Shown here one piece after another: positions 24,917 through 37,304 of a DNA stretch of 64,000 nucleotides (its first letter is position 1; every line of letters begins with the position of its first letter). The notes under the pieces were generated by a model. The model was not told the DNA's origin. It saw only the letters and a program-made list of their open reading frames with translations, and searched no databases. The translations under genes and the position numbers were made by a program. The stretch comes from Cordia subcordata (taxonomy: Eukaryota > Streptophyta > Magnoliopsida > Boraginales > Cordiaceae), in NCBI GenBank assembly GCA_028554755.1, contig JAPTOF010000024.1, positions 8,083,328-8,147,327 on the forward strand. Direction: 5' to 3'.

Positions 24917-26981
24917 GATCAAAATCTGGAACATCAACTTGGGAGAGGTGCATTGGCCAATTCCAATGACCATCAATGAAAATATCACTAACCTTTGCGT
25001 GAAGTGGGGGATGAGGAACGGCATTTGTCCAGTGCTCAAAGAGAGGACCGTCCTTGTGCCAATTGTCAATCCAAAAGAAGGTGTTTGCTCCATTACCAAT
25101 CTTGTGTTGGATAAATCCTTTTGCTAGAACACGGCAGCCAAGAAGTGTTTTAAAAACCCAACTTGCATCCTTGGGAATTTGTAACATCCAAATAGAAGAG
25201 TCCTTGATGTAGTTTGCATGAACCCAGTGACTCCAAAGCGATTCTTTTGTTGCGTACATCCTCCAAAAACTTTCAGCATATATGTAAGGTTAACCTCTTC
25301 AATGCTCCGAATACCAAGTCCTCCCTCCTTCCTTCCATGCCACCTTTGGACCAGTCCCTCTCCACAAAAGGCTTTAAATTTTGTCTCAATGGCTGCCATA
25401 ACACCTTTTGGTAAAAGAAAAGCATTTGCCCAATGAGCACGAATCTGAGTATGGACGGATTTGACGAGCACAAGTCTCCCCGCGAAAGAAAGCCAGTTAT
25501 TGCACCGTGAATCAAGCTTAGAATTGATTTTTTTCCAATAGAGGACAGCAATCATTCTTTCTAAGCTTTCTTGAAACAAGTGGAATACCCAAATAACGGA
25601 TTGGTAGCTCACCCTCCTGGAACCCAATTCTATCCAGATTGCTCTTTTCTCCTCTTCCGAAACCCCTCCAAGGAAGAAAACATAATAGTGTTAGATCGTC
25701 CGTACAGTATTCTAGCACATAATCCTTAGTCCCTTGTAAGAACTTAAATATACGCTTAACCATGACCTAATATACTACTCCAGGGTTTGGCTGATATCTA
25801 CTAACCATGCCAACAGCAAAGCAAATATCCAGTCTAGTACATGACATAGCATACATGAGACTCCCAACCGTTAAAGCATGAGGAACTCGCTTCCTGCTCT
25901 CTATCTTCTCAGATGTTTTAGGACATTGATCCCGAGATAGATAAATTCCACGTCTAGAAGGTAGTGAGGCCTTGTTTGATTCCCTTATTGCTTAGGAAAT
26001 GGGGTGCTAATGCTCAACTCCTAAGTTTTAGTTGGAAAAAAGCACCTCTTTGGGTTAAGCTAAGGAATGTCCCTTGTTTCCTTATTACTAGAAGAGGCTT
26101 AAGCTACATTGGGAGTACCTATTGCAACTAACGGAAGCACGTACATTCGTGGGTTTTGCACGAATTTGCATTGAAATGGATCTTTCAATGAACCTCCCGG
26201 ATCACACTTTTGTGAAACTTGGAAATGGTGATTGGGCAAAAATTGACGTGGAATATGCATGGAAACCCCTTGTATGCTCAAATTGCAAGATAGTTGGTCA
26301 CTCTCTTTCTTCTTGCCCAAATGCACCTATTGCAAATGCTCAAAGTCAAACGCCAAGAGTGGAAAAGACACAATATGTTTGGAAGAAAAAAAAACAAAAG
26401 ATGGTTCTGGAGAAAAGTTAATGGCGACACTACACCATTTGCAAATGTGATTCTTGAACCTAAAGCATGCAAAGACACCATGGCTTCAAGAGCACCGTGG
26501 TTAGAAACCGATTTTCAATCCTTGAAGAAGATGGAAGTAAACCTAATGCAAATGACGAAGAAGTGAACGATTTGATCCAAGATAATAAAGAAGACGCTCA
26601 AGCAAATATTGAGATCCAAGATGACGAGATTGTTGAGCAAATTCATAAAGTGGAAGAAGGGGAGATTGAAGGGAAGAAGGCTGCTGGTTTATTTAAAAAG
26701 CCCAAAGGATTCTTCTCCCTTGGGTATTGATGGTTCCACACTCATTTTTGATTGCAATTGATCACTTTGTTGCTTAGTGGACTTTTGATTTTGTTTCTTT
26801 CATTTTTCCGCTCATGGAAGTAGTTTACTTTCTTTTGTAATTCTGGTTTCCTCCTTGTACTTTGATCCCTTGCCCCTAAAGCCTCGTTTAGGATGCTATT
26901 TTTAGTGGCTTGGGGGGTTTTTAGGCATGGTTTGTACCAAATTTGCGTTTAATCTAACTTACTTAATTCGCAAAAAAAAAA
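24917..26981 (+). repeat. Repeat unit 13 (2065 bp; core-type, locally scrambled)
   Basis: ORF2 piece to about 25683, copia to 25964, ORF1 and tail to 26981. Both core deletions. Two private single-base losses: one A in ctccaaaaactttc (about 25261), which breaks the otherwise open ORF2 frame, and one G in tatccagattg (about 25630). ORF1 has a dense cluster of substitutions at 26369-26402, including a run of nine A. Confidence 0.96.
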
Positions 26982-27750
26982 GATCAAAATCTGGAACATC
27001 AACTTGGGAGAGGTGCATTGGCCAATTCCAATGACCATCAATGAAAATATCACTAACCTTTGCGTGAAGTGGGGGATGAGGAACGGCATTTGTCCAGTGC
27101 TCAAAGAGAGGACCGTCCTTGTGCCAATTGTCAATCCAAAAGAAGGTGTTTGCTCCATTACCAATCTTGTGTTGGATAAATCCTTTTGCTAGAACACGGC
27201 AGCCAAGAAGTGTTTTAAAAACCCAACTTGCATCCTTGGGAATTTGTAACATCCAAATAGAAGAGTCCTTGATGTAGTTTGCATGAACCCAGTGACTCCA
27301 AAGCGATTCTTTTGTTGCGTACATCCTCCAAAAAACTTTCAGCATATATGTAAGGTTAACCTCTTCAATGCTCCGAATACCAAGTCCTCCCTCCTTCCTT
27401 CCATGCCACCTTTGGACCAGTCCCTCTCCACAAAAGGCTTTAAATTTTGTCTCAATGGCTGCCATAACACCTTTTGGTAAAAGAAAAGCATTTGCCCAAT
27501 GAGCACGAATCTGAGTATGGACGGATTTGACGAGCACAAGTCTCCCCGCGAAAGAAAGCCAGTTATTGCACCGTGAATCAAGCTTAGAATTGATTTTTTT
27601 CCAATAGAGGACAGCAATCATTCTTTCTAAGCTTTCTTGAAACAAGTGGAATACCCAAATAACGGATTGGTAGCTCACCCTCCTGGAACCCAATTCTATC
27701 CAGGATTGCTCTTTTCTCCTCTTCCGAAACCCCTCCAAGGAAGAAAACAT
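26982..27750 (-). pseudogene. LINE ORF2 fragment, core form with 17-bp deletion (unit 14)
   Basis: Same LINE region as in unit 2, but missing 17 bp around 27389-27400. Because every unit carries an earlier frameshift just upstream (KAFCGEGLVQRWHGR instead of the expected WRGTGPKVAWK frame), the 17-bp loss puts HGRKEGGLGIRSIEE back in one frame. The result is a 263-codon ORF (26959-27750) running from the copia junction through the T10 complement of the A tract into the previous unit's tail. No catalytic residues are present, so no enzyme activity is expected. Confidence 0.9.
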
Positions 27751-27755
27751 AATAG

Positions 27756-28031
27756 TGTTAGATCGTCCGTACAGTATTCTAGCACATAATCCTTAGTCCC
27801 TTGTAAGAACTTAAATATACGCTTAACCATGACCTAATATACTACTCCAGGGTTTGGCTGATATCTACTAACCATGCCAACAGCAAAGCAAATATCCAGT
27901 CTAGTACATGACATAGCATACATGAGACTCCCAACCGTTAAAGCATGAGGAACTCGCTTCCTGCTCTCTATCTTCTCAGATGTTTTAGGACATTGATCCC
28001 GAGATAGATAAATTCCACGTCTAGAAGGTAG
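27756..28031 (-). pseudogene. Ty1-copia fragment, core form (unit 14)
   Basis: Reads RRGIYLSRDQCPKT, SLMYAMSCTRLDI, MVSRYQPNPG, then the shared in-frame TAG and VKRIFKFLQGTKDYVLEY. The LINE boundary lies just after YCTDDLTLL. The sequence near the boundary (gatcgtccgtacagtattc) is the commonest of several junction forms in the array. Confidence 0.92.
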
Positions 28032-28828
28032 TGAGGCCTTGTTTGATTCCCTTATTGCTTAGGAAATGGGGTGCTAATGCTCAACTCCTAAGTTTTAGTT
28101 GGAAAAAAGCACCTCTTTGGGTTAAGCTAAGGAATGTCCCTTGTTTCCTTATTACTAGAAGAGGCTTAAGCTACATTGGGAGTACCTATTGCAACTAACG
28201 GAAGCACGTACATTCGTGGGTTTTGCACGAATTTGCATTGAAATGGATCTTTCAATGAACCTCCCGGATCACACTTTTGTGAAACTTGGAAATGGTGATT
28301 GGGCAAAAATTGACGTGGAATATGCATGGAAACCCCTTGTATGCTCAAATTGCAAGATAGTTGGTCACTCTCTTTCTTCTTGCCCAAATGCACCTATTGC
28401 AAATGCTCAAAGTCAAACGCCAAGAGTGGAAAAGACTGAATATGTTTGGAAGAATACAAAACCAAAGAGGGTTCTGGAGAAAAGTTAATGGCGACACTAC
28501 ACCATTTGCAAATGTGATTCTTGAACCTAAAGCATGCAAAGACACCATGGCTTCAAGAGCACCGTGGTTAGAAACCGATTTTCAATCCTTGAAGAAGATG
28601 GAAGTAAACCTAATGCAAATGACGAAGAAGTGAACGATTTGATCCAAGATAATAAAGAAGACGCTCAAGCAAATATTGAGATCCAAGATGACGAGATTGT
28701 TGAGCAAATTCATAAAGTGGAAGAAGGGGAGATTGAAGGGAAGAAGGCTGCTGGTTTATTTAAAAAGCCCAAAGGATTCTTCTCCCTTGGGTATTGATGG
28801 TTCCACACTCATTTTTGATTGCAATTGA
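28032..28828 (+). pseudogene. LINE ORF1-like fragment, core form with 9-bp deletion (unit 14)
   Basis: Lacks the nine bases at 28194 that encode MDK in outer units, so the readable frame begins QLTEARTFVGFARICIEMD and continues through the intact CCHC knuckle to a stop after RVLEKS (28189-28488). The acidic C-terminal part is open from 28534 to 28797 in the same frame, separated from the first part by several stops. The intervening stretch (PFANVILEPKACKDTMAS) is open in another frame, suggesting two compensating old indels (inference). Confidence 0.87.
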
Positions 28829-29048
28829 TCACTTTGTTGCTTAGTGGACTTTTGATTTTGTTTCTTTCATTTTTCCGCTCATGGAAGTAGTTTACTTTCT
28901 TTTGTAATTCTGGTTTCCTCCTTGTACTTTGATCCCTTGCCCCTAAAGCCTCGTTTAGGATGCTATTTTTAGTGGCTTGGGGCGTTTTTAGGCATGGTTT
29001 GTACCAAATTTGCGTTTAATCTAACTTACTTAATTCGCAAAAAAAAAA
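28829..29048 (+). other. LINE 3'-tail-like region, core form (unit 14)
   Basis: A 220-bp non-coding stretch ending in A10 at 29039-29048. The G run reads cttggggcgttttt here. No gene, promoter or structured RNA is evident in it. Confidence 0.55.
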
Positions 29049-31111
29049 GATCAAAATCTGGAACATCAACTTGGGAGAGGTGCATTGGCCAATTCCAATG
29101 ACCATCAATGAAAATATCACTAACCTTTGCGTGAAGTGGGGGATGAGGAACGGCATTTGTCCAGTGCTCAAAGAGAGGACCGTCCTTGTGCCAATTGTCA
29201 ATCCAAAAGAAGGTGTTTGCTCCATTACCAATCTTGTGTTGGATAAATCCTTTTGCTAGAACACGGCAGCCAAGAAGTGTTTTAAAAACCCAACTTGCAT
29301 CCTTGGGAATTTGTAACATCCAAATAGAAGAGTCCTTGATGTAGTTTGCATGAACCCAGTGACTCCAAAGCGATTCTTTTGTTGCGTACATCCTCCAAAA
29401 AACTTTCAGCATATACGTAAGGTTAACCTCTTCAATGCTCGAATACCAAGTCCTCCCTCCTTCCTTCCATGCCACCTTTGGACCAGTCCCTCTCCACAAA
29501 AGGCTTTAAATTTTGTCTCAATGGCTGCCATAACACCTTTTGGTAAAAGAAAAGCATTTGCCCAATGAGCACGAATCTGAGTATGGACGGATTTGAAGAG
29601 CACAAGTCTCCCCGCGAAAGAAAGCCAGTTATTGCACCGTGAATCAAGCTTAGAATTGATTTTTTTCCAATAGAGGACAGCAATCATTCTTTCTAAGCTT
29701 TCTTGAAACAAGTGGAATACCCAAATAACGGATTGGTAGCTCACCCTCCTGGAACCCAATTCTATCCAGGATTGCTCTTTTCTCCTCTTCCGAAACCCCT
29801 CCAAGGAAGAAAACATAATAGTGTTAGATCGTCTGCAGTATTCTAGCACATAATCCTTAGTCCCTTGTAAGAACTTAAATATACGCTTAACCATGACCTA
29901 ATATACTACTCCAGGGTTTGGCTGATATCTACTAACCATGCCAACAGCAAAGCAAATATCCAGTCTAGTACATGACATAGCATACATGAGACTCCCAACC
30001 GTTAAAGCATGAGGAACTCGCTTCCTGCTCTCTATCTTCTCAGATGTTTTAGGACATTGATCCCGAGATAGATAAATTCCACGTCTAGAAGGTAGTGAGG
30101 CCTTGTTTGATTCCCTTATTGCTTAGGAAATGGGGTGCTAATGCTCAACTCCTAAGTTTTAGTTGGAAAAAAGCACCTCTTTGGGTTAAGCTAAGGAATG
30201 TCCCTTGTTTCCTTATTACTAGAAGAGGCTTAAGCTACATTGGGAGTACCTATTGCAACTAACGGAAGCACGTACATTCGTGGGTTTTGCACGAATTTGC
30301 ATTGAAATGGATCTTTCAATGAACCTCCCGGATCACACTTTTGTGAAACTTGGAAATGGTGATTGGGCAAAAATTGACGTGGAATATGCATGGAAACCCC
30401 TTGTATGCTCAAATTGCAAGATAGTTGGTCACTCTCTTTCTTCTTGCCCAAATGCACCTATTGCAAATGCTCAAAGTCAAACGCCAAGAGTGTAAAAAAA
30501 TGAATATGTTTGGAAGAATACAAAACCAAAGAGGGTTCTGGAGAAAAGTTAATGGCGACACTACACCATTTGCAAATGTGATTCTTGAACCTAAAGCATG
30601 CAAAGACACCATGGCTTCAAGAGCACCGTGGTTAGAAACCGATTTTCAATCCTTGAAGAAGATGGAAGTAAACCTAATGCAAATGACGAAGAAGTGAACG
30701 ATTTGATCCAAGATAATAAAGAAGACGCTCAAGCAAATATTGAGATCCAAGATGACGAGATTGTTGAGCAAATTCATAAAGTGGAAGAAGGGGAGATTGA
30801 AGGGAAGAAGGCTGCTGGTTTATTTAAAAAGCCCAAAGGATTCTTCTCCCTTGGGTATTGATGGTTCCACACTCATTTTTGATTGCAATTGATCACTTTG
30901 TTGCTTAGTGGACTTTTGATTTTGTTTCTTTCATTTTTCCGCTCATGGAAGTAGTTTACTTTCTTTTGTAATTCTGGTTTCCTCCTTGTACTTTGATCCC
31001 TTGCCCCTAAAGCCTCGTTTAGGATGCTATTTTTAGTGGCTTGGGGGGTTTTTAGGCATGGTTTGTACCAAATTTGCGTTTAATCTAACTTACTTAATTC
31101 GCAAAAAAAAA
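29049..31111 (+). repeat. Repeat unit 15 (2063 bp; core-type, A9 tract)
   Basis: ORF2 piece to about 29815, copia to 30095, ORF1 and tail to 31111. Both core deletions. The only complete unit with nine rather than ten A in the terminal tract (31103-31111). ORF1 carries a private TAA from gagtgtaaaaaaatg (about 30488). The copia junction is gtctgcag. Confidence 0.96.
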
Positions 31112-33178
31112 GATCAAAATCTGGAACATCAACTTGGGAGAGGTGCATTGGCCAACTCCAATGACCATCAATGAAAATATCACTAACCTTTGCGTGAAGT
31201 GGGGGATGAGGAACGGCATTTGTCCAGTGCTCAAAGAGAGGACCGTCCTTGTGCCAATTGTCAATCCAAAAGAAGGTGTTTGCTCCATTACCAATCTTGT
31301 GTTGGATAAATCCTTTTGCTAGAACACGGCAGCCAAGAAGTGTTTTAAAAACCCAACTTGCATCCTTGGGAATTTGTAACATCCAAATAGAAGAGTCCTT
31401 GATGTAGTTTGCATGAACCCAGTGACTCCAAAGCGATTCTTTTGTTGCGTACATCCTCCAAAAAACTTTCAGCATATAAGTAAGGTTAACCTCTTCAATG
31501 CTCCGAATACCAAGTCCTCCCTCCTTCCTTCCATGCCACCTTTGGACCAGTCCCTCTCCACAAAAGGCTTTAAATTTTGTCTCAATGGCTGCCATAACAC
31601 CTTTTGGTAAAAGAAAAGCATTTGCCCAATGAGCACGAATCTGAGTATGGACGGATTTGATGAGCACAAGTCTCCCCGCGAAAGAAAGCCAGTTATTGCA
31701 CCGTGAATCAAGCTTAGAATTGATTTTTTTCCAATAGAGGACAGCAATCATTCTTTCTAAGCTTTCTTGAAACAAGTGGAATACCCAAATAACGGATTGG
31801 TAGCTCACCCTCCTGGAACCCAATTCTATCCAGGATTGCTCTTTTCTCCTCTTCCGAAACCCCTCCAAGGAAGAAAACATAATAGTGTTAGATCGTCCGT
31901 ACAGTATTCTAGCACATAATCCTTAGTCCCTTGTAAGAACTTAAATATACGCTTAACCATGACCTAATATACTACTCCAGGGTTTGGCTGATATCTACTA
32001 ACCATGCCAACAGCAAAGCAAATATCCAGTCTAGTACATGACATAGCATACATGAGACTCCCAACCGTTAAAGCATGAGGAACTCGCTTCCTGCTCTCTA
32101 TCTTCTCAGATGTTTTAGGACATTGATCCCGAGATAGATAAATTCCACGTCTAGAAGGTAGTGAGGCCTTGTTTGATTCCCTTATTGCTTAGGAAATGGG
32201 GTGCTAATGCTCAACTCCTAAGTTTTAGTTGGAAAAAAGCACCTCTTTGGGTTAAGCTAAGGAATGTCCCTTGTTTCCTTATTACTAGAAGAGGCTTAAG
32301 CTACATTGGGAGTACCTATTGCAACTAACGGAAGCACGTACATTCGTGGGTTTTGCACGAATTTGCATTGAAATGGATCTTTCAATGAACCTCCCGGATC
32401 ACACTTTTGTGAAACTTGGAAATGGTGATTGGGCAAAAATTGACGTGGAATATGCATGGAAACCCCTTGTATGCTCAAATTGCAAGATAGTTGGTCACTC
32501 TCTTTCTTCTTGCCCAAATGCACCTATTGCAAATGCTCAAAGTCAAACGCCAAGAGTGGAAAAGACTGAATATGTTTGGAAGAATACAAAACCAAAGAGG
32601 GTTCTGGAGAAAAGTTAATGGCGACACTACACCATTTGCAAATGTGATTCTTGAACCTAAAGCATGCAAAGACACCATGGCTTCAAGAGCACCGTGGTTA
32701 GAAACCGATTTTCAATCCTTGAAGAAGATGGAAGTAAACCTAATGCAAATGACGAAGAAGTGAACGATTTGATCCAAGATAATAAAGAAGACGCTCAAGC
32801 AAATATTGAGATCCAAGATGACGAGATTGTTGAGCAAATTCATAAAGTGGAAGAAGGGGAGATTGAAGGGAAGAAGGCTGCTGGTTTATTTAAAAAGCCC
32901 AAAGGATTCTTCTCCCTTGGGTATTGATGGTTCCACACTCATTTTTGATTGCAATTGATCACTTTGTTGCTTAGTGGACTTTTGATTTTGTTTCTTTCAT
33001 TTTTCCGCTCATGGAAGTAGTTTACTTTCTTTTGTAATTCTGGTTTCCTCCTTGTACTTTGATCCCTTGCCCCTAAAGCCTCGTTTAGGATGCTATTTTT
33101 AGTGGCTTTGGGGGTTTTTAGGCATGGTTTGTACCAAATTTGCGTTTAATCTAACTTACTTAATTCGCAAAAAAAAAA
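31112..33178 (+). repeat. Repeat unit 16 (2067 bp; core-type)
   Basis: ORF2 piece to about 31880, copia to 32161, ORF1 and tail to 33178. Both core deletions. Ggccaactcc (31151) is shared with units 5 and 28. Private atataagtaagg near 31475 and ctttgggggttt in the G run near 33105. Confidence 0.96.
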
Positions 33179-35239
33179 GATCAAAATCTGGAACATCAAC
33201 TTGGGAGAGGTGCATTGGCCAATTCCAATGACCATCAATGAAAATATCACTAACCTTTGCGTGAAGTGGGGGATGAGGAACGGCATTTGTCCAGTGCTCA
33301 AAGAGAGGACCGTCCTTGTGCCAATTGTCAATCCAAAAGAAGGTGTTTGCTCCATTACCAATCTTGTGTTGGATAAATCCTTTTGCTAGAACACGGCAGC
33401 CAAGAAGTGTTTTAAAAACCCAACTTGCATCCTTGGGAATTTGTAACATCCAAATAGAAGAGTCCTTGATGTAGTTTGCATGAACCCAGTGACTCCAAAG
33501 CGATTCTTTTGTTGCGTACATCCTCCAAAAAACTTTCAGCATATACGTAAGGTTAACCTCTTCAATGCTCGAATACCAAGTCCTCCCTCCTTCCTTCCAT
33601 GCCACCTTTGGACCAGTCCCTCTCCACAAAAGGCTTTAAATTTTGTCTCAATGGCTGCCATAACACCTTTTGGTAAAAGAAAAGCATTTGCCCAATGAGC
33701 ACGAATCTGAGTATGGACGGATTTGATGAGCACAAGTCTCCCCGCGAAAGAAAGCCAGTTATTGCACCGTGAATCAAGCTTAGAATTGATTTTTTCCAAT
33801 AGAGGACAGCAATCATTCTTTCTAAGCTTTCTTGAAACAAGTGGAATACCCAAATAACGGATTGGTAGCTCACCCTCCTGGAACCCAATTCTATCCAGGA
33901 TTGCTCTTTTCTCCTCTTCCGAAACCTCCAAGGAAGAAAACATAATAGTGTTAGATCGTCTGCAGTATTCTAGCACATAATCCTTAGCCCCTTGTAAGAA
34001 CTTAAATATACGCTTAACCATGACCTAATATACTACTCCAGGGTTTGGCTGATATCTACTAACCATGCCAACAGCAAAGCAAATATCTAGTCTAGTACAT
34101 GACATAGCATACATGAGACTCCCAACCGTTAAAGCATGAGGAACTCGCTTCCTGCTCTCTATCTTCTCAGATGTTTTAGGACATTGATCCCGAGATAGAT
34201 AAATTCCACGTCTAGAAGGTAGTGAGGCCTTGTTTGATTCCCTTATTGCTTAGGAAATGGGGTGCTAATGCTCAACTCCTAAGTTTTAGTTGGAAAAAAG
34301 CACCTCTTTGGGTTAAGCTAAGGAATGTCCCTTGTTTCCTTATTACTAGAAGAGGCTTAAGCTACATTGGGAGTACCTATTGCAACTAACGGAAGCACGT
34401 ACATTCGTGGGTTTTGCACGAATTTGCATTGAAATGGATCTTTCAATGAACCTCCCGGATCACACTTTTGTGAAACTTGGAAATGGTGATTGGGCAAAAA
34501 TTGACGTGGAATATGCATGGAAACCCCTTGTATGCTCAAATTGCAAGATAGTTGGTCACTCTCTTTCTTCTTGCCCAAATGCACCTATTGCAAATGCTCA
34601 AAGTCAAACGCCAAGAGTGGAAAAGAATGAATATGTTTGGAAGAATACAAAACCAAAGAGGGTTCTGGAGAAAAGTTAATGGCGACACTACACCATTTGC
34701 AAATGTGATTCTTGAACCTAAAGCATGCAAAGACACCATGGCTTCAAGAGCACCGTGGTTAGAAACCGATTTTCAATCCTTGAAGAAGATGGAAGTAAAC
34801 CTAATGCAAATGACGAAGAAGTGAACGATTTGATCCAAGATAATAAAGAAGACGCTCAAGCAAATATTGAGATCCAAGATGACGAGATTGTTGAGCAAAT
34901 TCATAAAGTGGAAGAAGGGGAGATTGAAGGGAAGAAGGCTGCTGGTTTATTTAAAAAGCCCAAAGGATTCTTCTCCCTTGGGTATTGATGGTTCCACACT
35001 CATTTTTGATTGCAATTGATCACTTTGTTGCTTAGTGGACTTTTGATTTTGTTTCTTTCATTTTTCCGCTCATGGAAGTAGTTTACTTTCTTTTGTAATT
35101 CTGGTTTCCTCCTTGTACTTTGATCCCTTGCCCCTAAAGCCTCGTTTAGGATGCTATTTTTAGTGGCTTGGGGGGTTTTTAGGCATGGTTTGTACCAAAT
35201 TTGCGTTTAATCTAACTTACTTAATTCGCAAAAAAAAAA
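33179..35239 (+). repeat. Repeat unit 17 (2061 bp; core-type)
   Basis: ORF2 piece to about 33943, copia to 34222, ORF1 and tail to 35239. Both core deletions. The LINE end is gaaacctccaagg (two C fewer than usual), as in unit 27. The copia junction is gtctgcag. It has six T rather than seven in the ORF2 T tract near 33791. Confidence 0.96.
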
Positions 35240-37304
35240 GATCAAAATCTGGAACATCAACTTGGGAGAGGTGCATTGGCCAATTCCAATGACCATCAAT
35301 GAAAATATCACTAACCTTTGCGTGAAGTGGGGGATGAGGAACGGCATTTGTCCAGTGCTCAAAGAGAGGACCGTCCTTGTGCCAATTGTCAATCCAAAAG
35401 AAGGTGTTTGCTCCATTACCAATCTTGTGTTGGATAAATCCTTTTGCTAGAACACGGCAGCCAAGAAGTGTTTTAAAAACCCAACTTGCATCCTTGGGAA
35501 TTTGTAACATCCAAATAGAAGAGTCCTTGATGTAGTTTGCATGAACCCAGTGACTCCAAAGCGATTCTTTTGTTGCGTACATCCTCCAAAAAACTTTCAG
35601 CATATACGTAAGGTTAACCTCTTCAATGCTCGAATACCAAGTCCTCCTCCTTCCTTCCATGCCACCTTTGGACCAGTCCCTCTCCACAAAAGGCTTTAAA
35701 TTTTGTCTCAATGGCTGCCATAACACCTTTTGGTAAAAGAAAAGCATTTGCCCAATGAGCACGAATCTGAGTATGGACGGATTTGACGAGCACAAGTCTC
35801 CCCGCGAAAGAAAGCCAGTTATTGCACCGTGAATCAAGCTTAGAATTGATTTTTTTCCAATAGAGGACAGCAATCATTCTTTCTAAGCTTTCTTGAAACA
35901 AGTGGAATACCCAAATAACGGATTGGTAGCTCACCCTCCTGGAACCCAATTCTATCCAGGATTGCTCTTTTCTCCTCTTCCGAAACCCCTCCAAGGAAGA
36001 AAACATAATAGTGTTAGATCGTCTGTACAGTATTCTAGCACATAATCCTTAGTCCCTTGTAAGAACTTAAATATACGCTTAACCATGACCTAATATACTA
36101 CTCCAGGGTTTGGCTGATATCTACTAACCATGCCAACAGCAAAGCAAATATCCAGTCTAGTACATGACATAGCATACATGAGACTCCCAACCGTTAAAGC
36201 ATGAGGAACTCGCTTCCTGCTCTCTATCTTCTCAGATGTTTTAGGACATTGATCCCGAGATAGATAAATTCCACGTCTAGAAGGTAGTGAGGCCTTGTTT
36301 GATTCCCTTATTGCTTAGGAAATGGGGTGCTAATGCTCAACTCCTAAGTTTTAGTTGGAAAAAAGCACCTCTTTGGGTTAAGCTAAGGAATGTCCCTTGT
36401 TTCCTTATTACTAGAAGAGGCTTAAGCTACATTGGGAGTACCTATTGCAACTAACGGAAGCACGTACATTCGTGGGTTTTGCACGAATTTGCATTGAAAT
36501 GGATCTTTCAATGAACCTCCCGGATCACACTTTTGTGAAACTTGGAAATGGTGATTGGGCAAAAATTGACGTGGAATATGCATGGAAACCCCTTGTATGC
36601 TCAAATTGCAAGATAGTTGGTCACTCTCTTTCTTCTTGCCCAAATGCACCTATTGCAAATGCTCAAAGTCAAACGCCAAGAGTGGAAAAGAATGAATATG
36701 TTTGGAAGAATACAAAACCAAAGAGGGTTCTGGAGAAAAGTTAATGGCGACACTACACCATTTGCAAATGTGATTCTTGAACCTAAAGCATGCAAAGACA
36801 CCATGGCTTCAAGAGCACCGTGGTTAGAAACCGATTTTCAATCCTTGAAGAAGATGGAAGTAAACCTAATGCAAATGACGAAGAAGTGAACGATTTGATC
36901 CAAGATAATAAAGAAGACGCTCAAGCAAATATTGAGATCCAAGATGACGAGATTGTTGAGCAAATTCATAAAGTGGAAGAAGGGGAGATTGAAGGGAAGA
37001 AGGCTGCTGGTTTATTTAAAAAGCCCAAAGGATTCTTCTCCCTTGGGTATTGATGGTTCCACACTCATTTTTGATTGCAATTGATCACTTTGTTGCTTAG
37101 TGGACTTTTGATTTTGTTTCTTTCATTTTTCCGCTCATGGAAGTAGTTTACTTTCTTTTGTAATTCTGGTTTCCTCCTTGTACTTTGATCCCTTGCCCCT
37201 AAAGCCTCGTTTAGGATGCTATTTTTAGTGGCTTGGGGGGTTTTTAGGCATGGTTTGTACCAAATTTGCGTTTAATCTAACTTACTTAATTCGCAAAAAA
37301 AAAA
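35240..37304 (+). repeat. Repeat unit 18 (2065 bp; core-type)
   Basis: ORF2 piece to about 36006, copia to 36287, ORF1 and tail to 37304. Both core deletions. Ctcctccttccttcc (one C fewer) near 35643 is shared with units 19 and 22. The copia junction is gtctgtacag. Confidence 0.96.

Larger units (their letters stand above)
26982..29048 (+). repeat. Repeat unit 14 (2067 bp; typical core unit)
   Basis: A good reference for the core form: both core deletions and no striking private change. ORF2 piece to about 27750, copia to 28031, ORF1 piece to 28828, tail to the A10 at 29039-29048. Its components are annotated separately. Confidence 0.97.
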
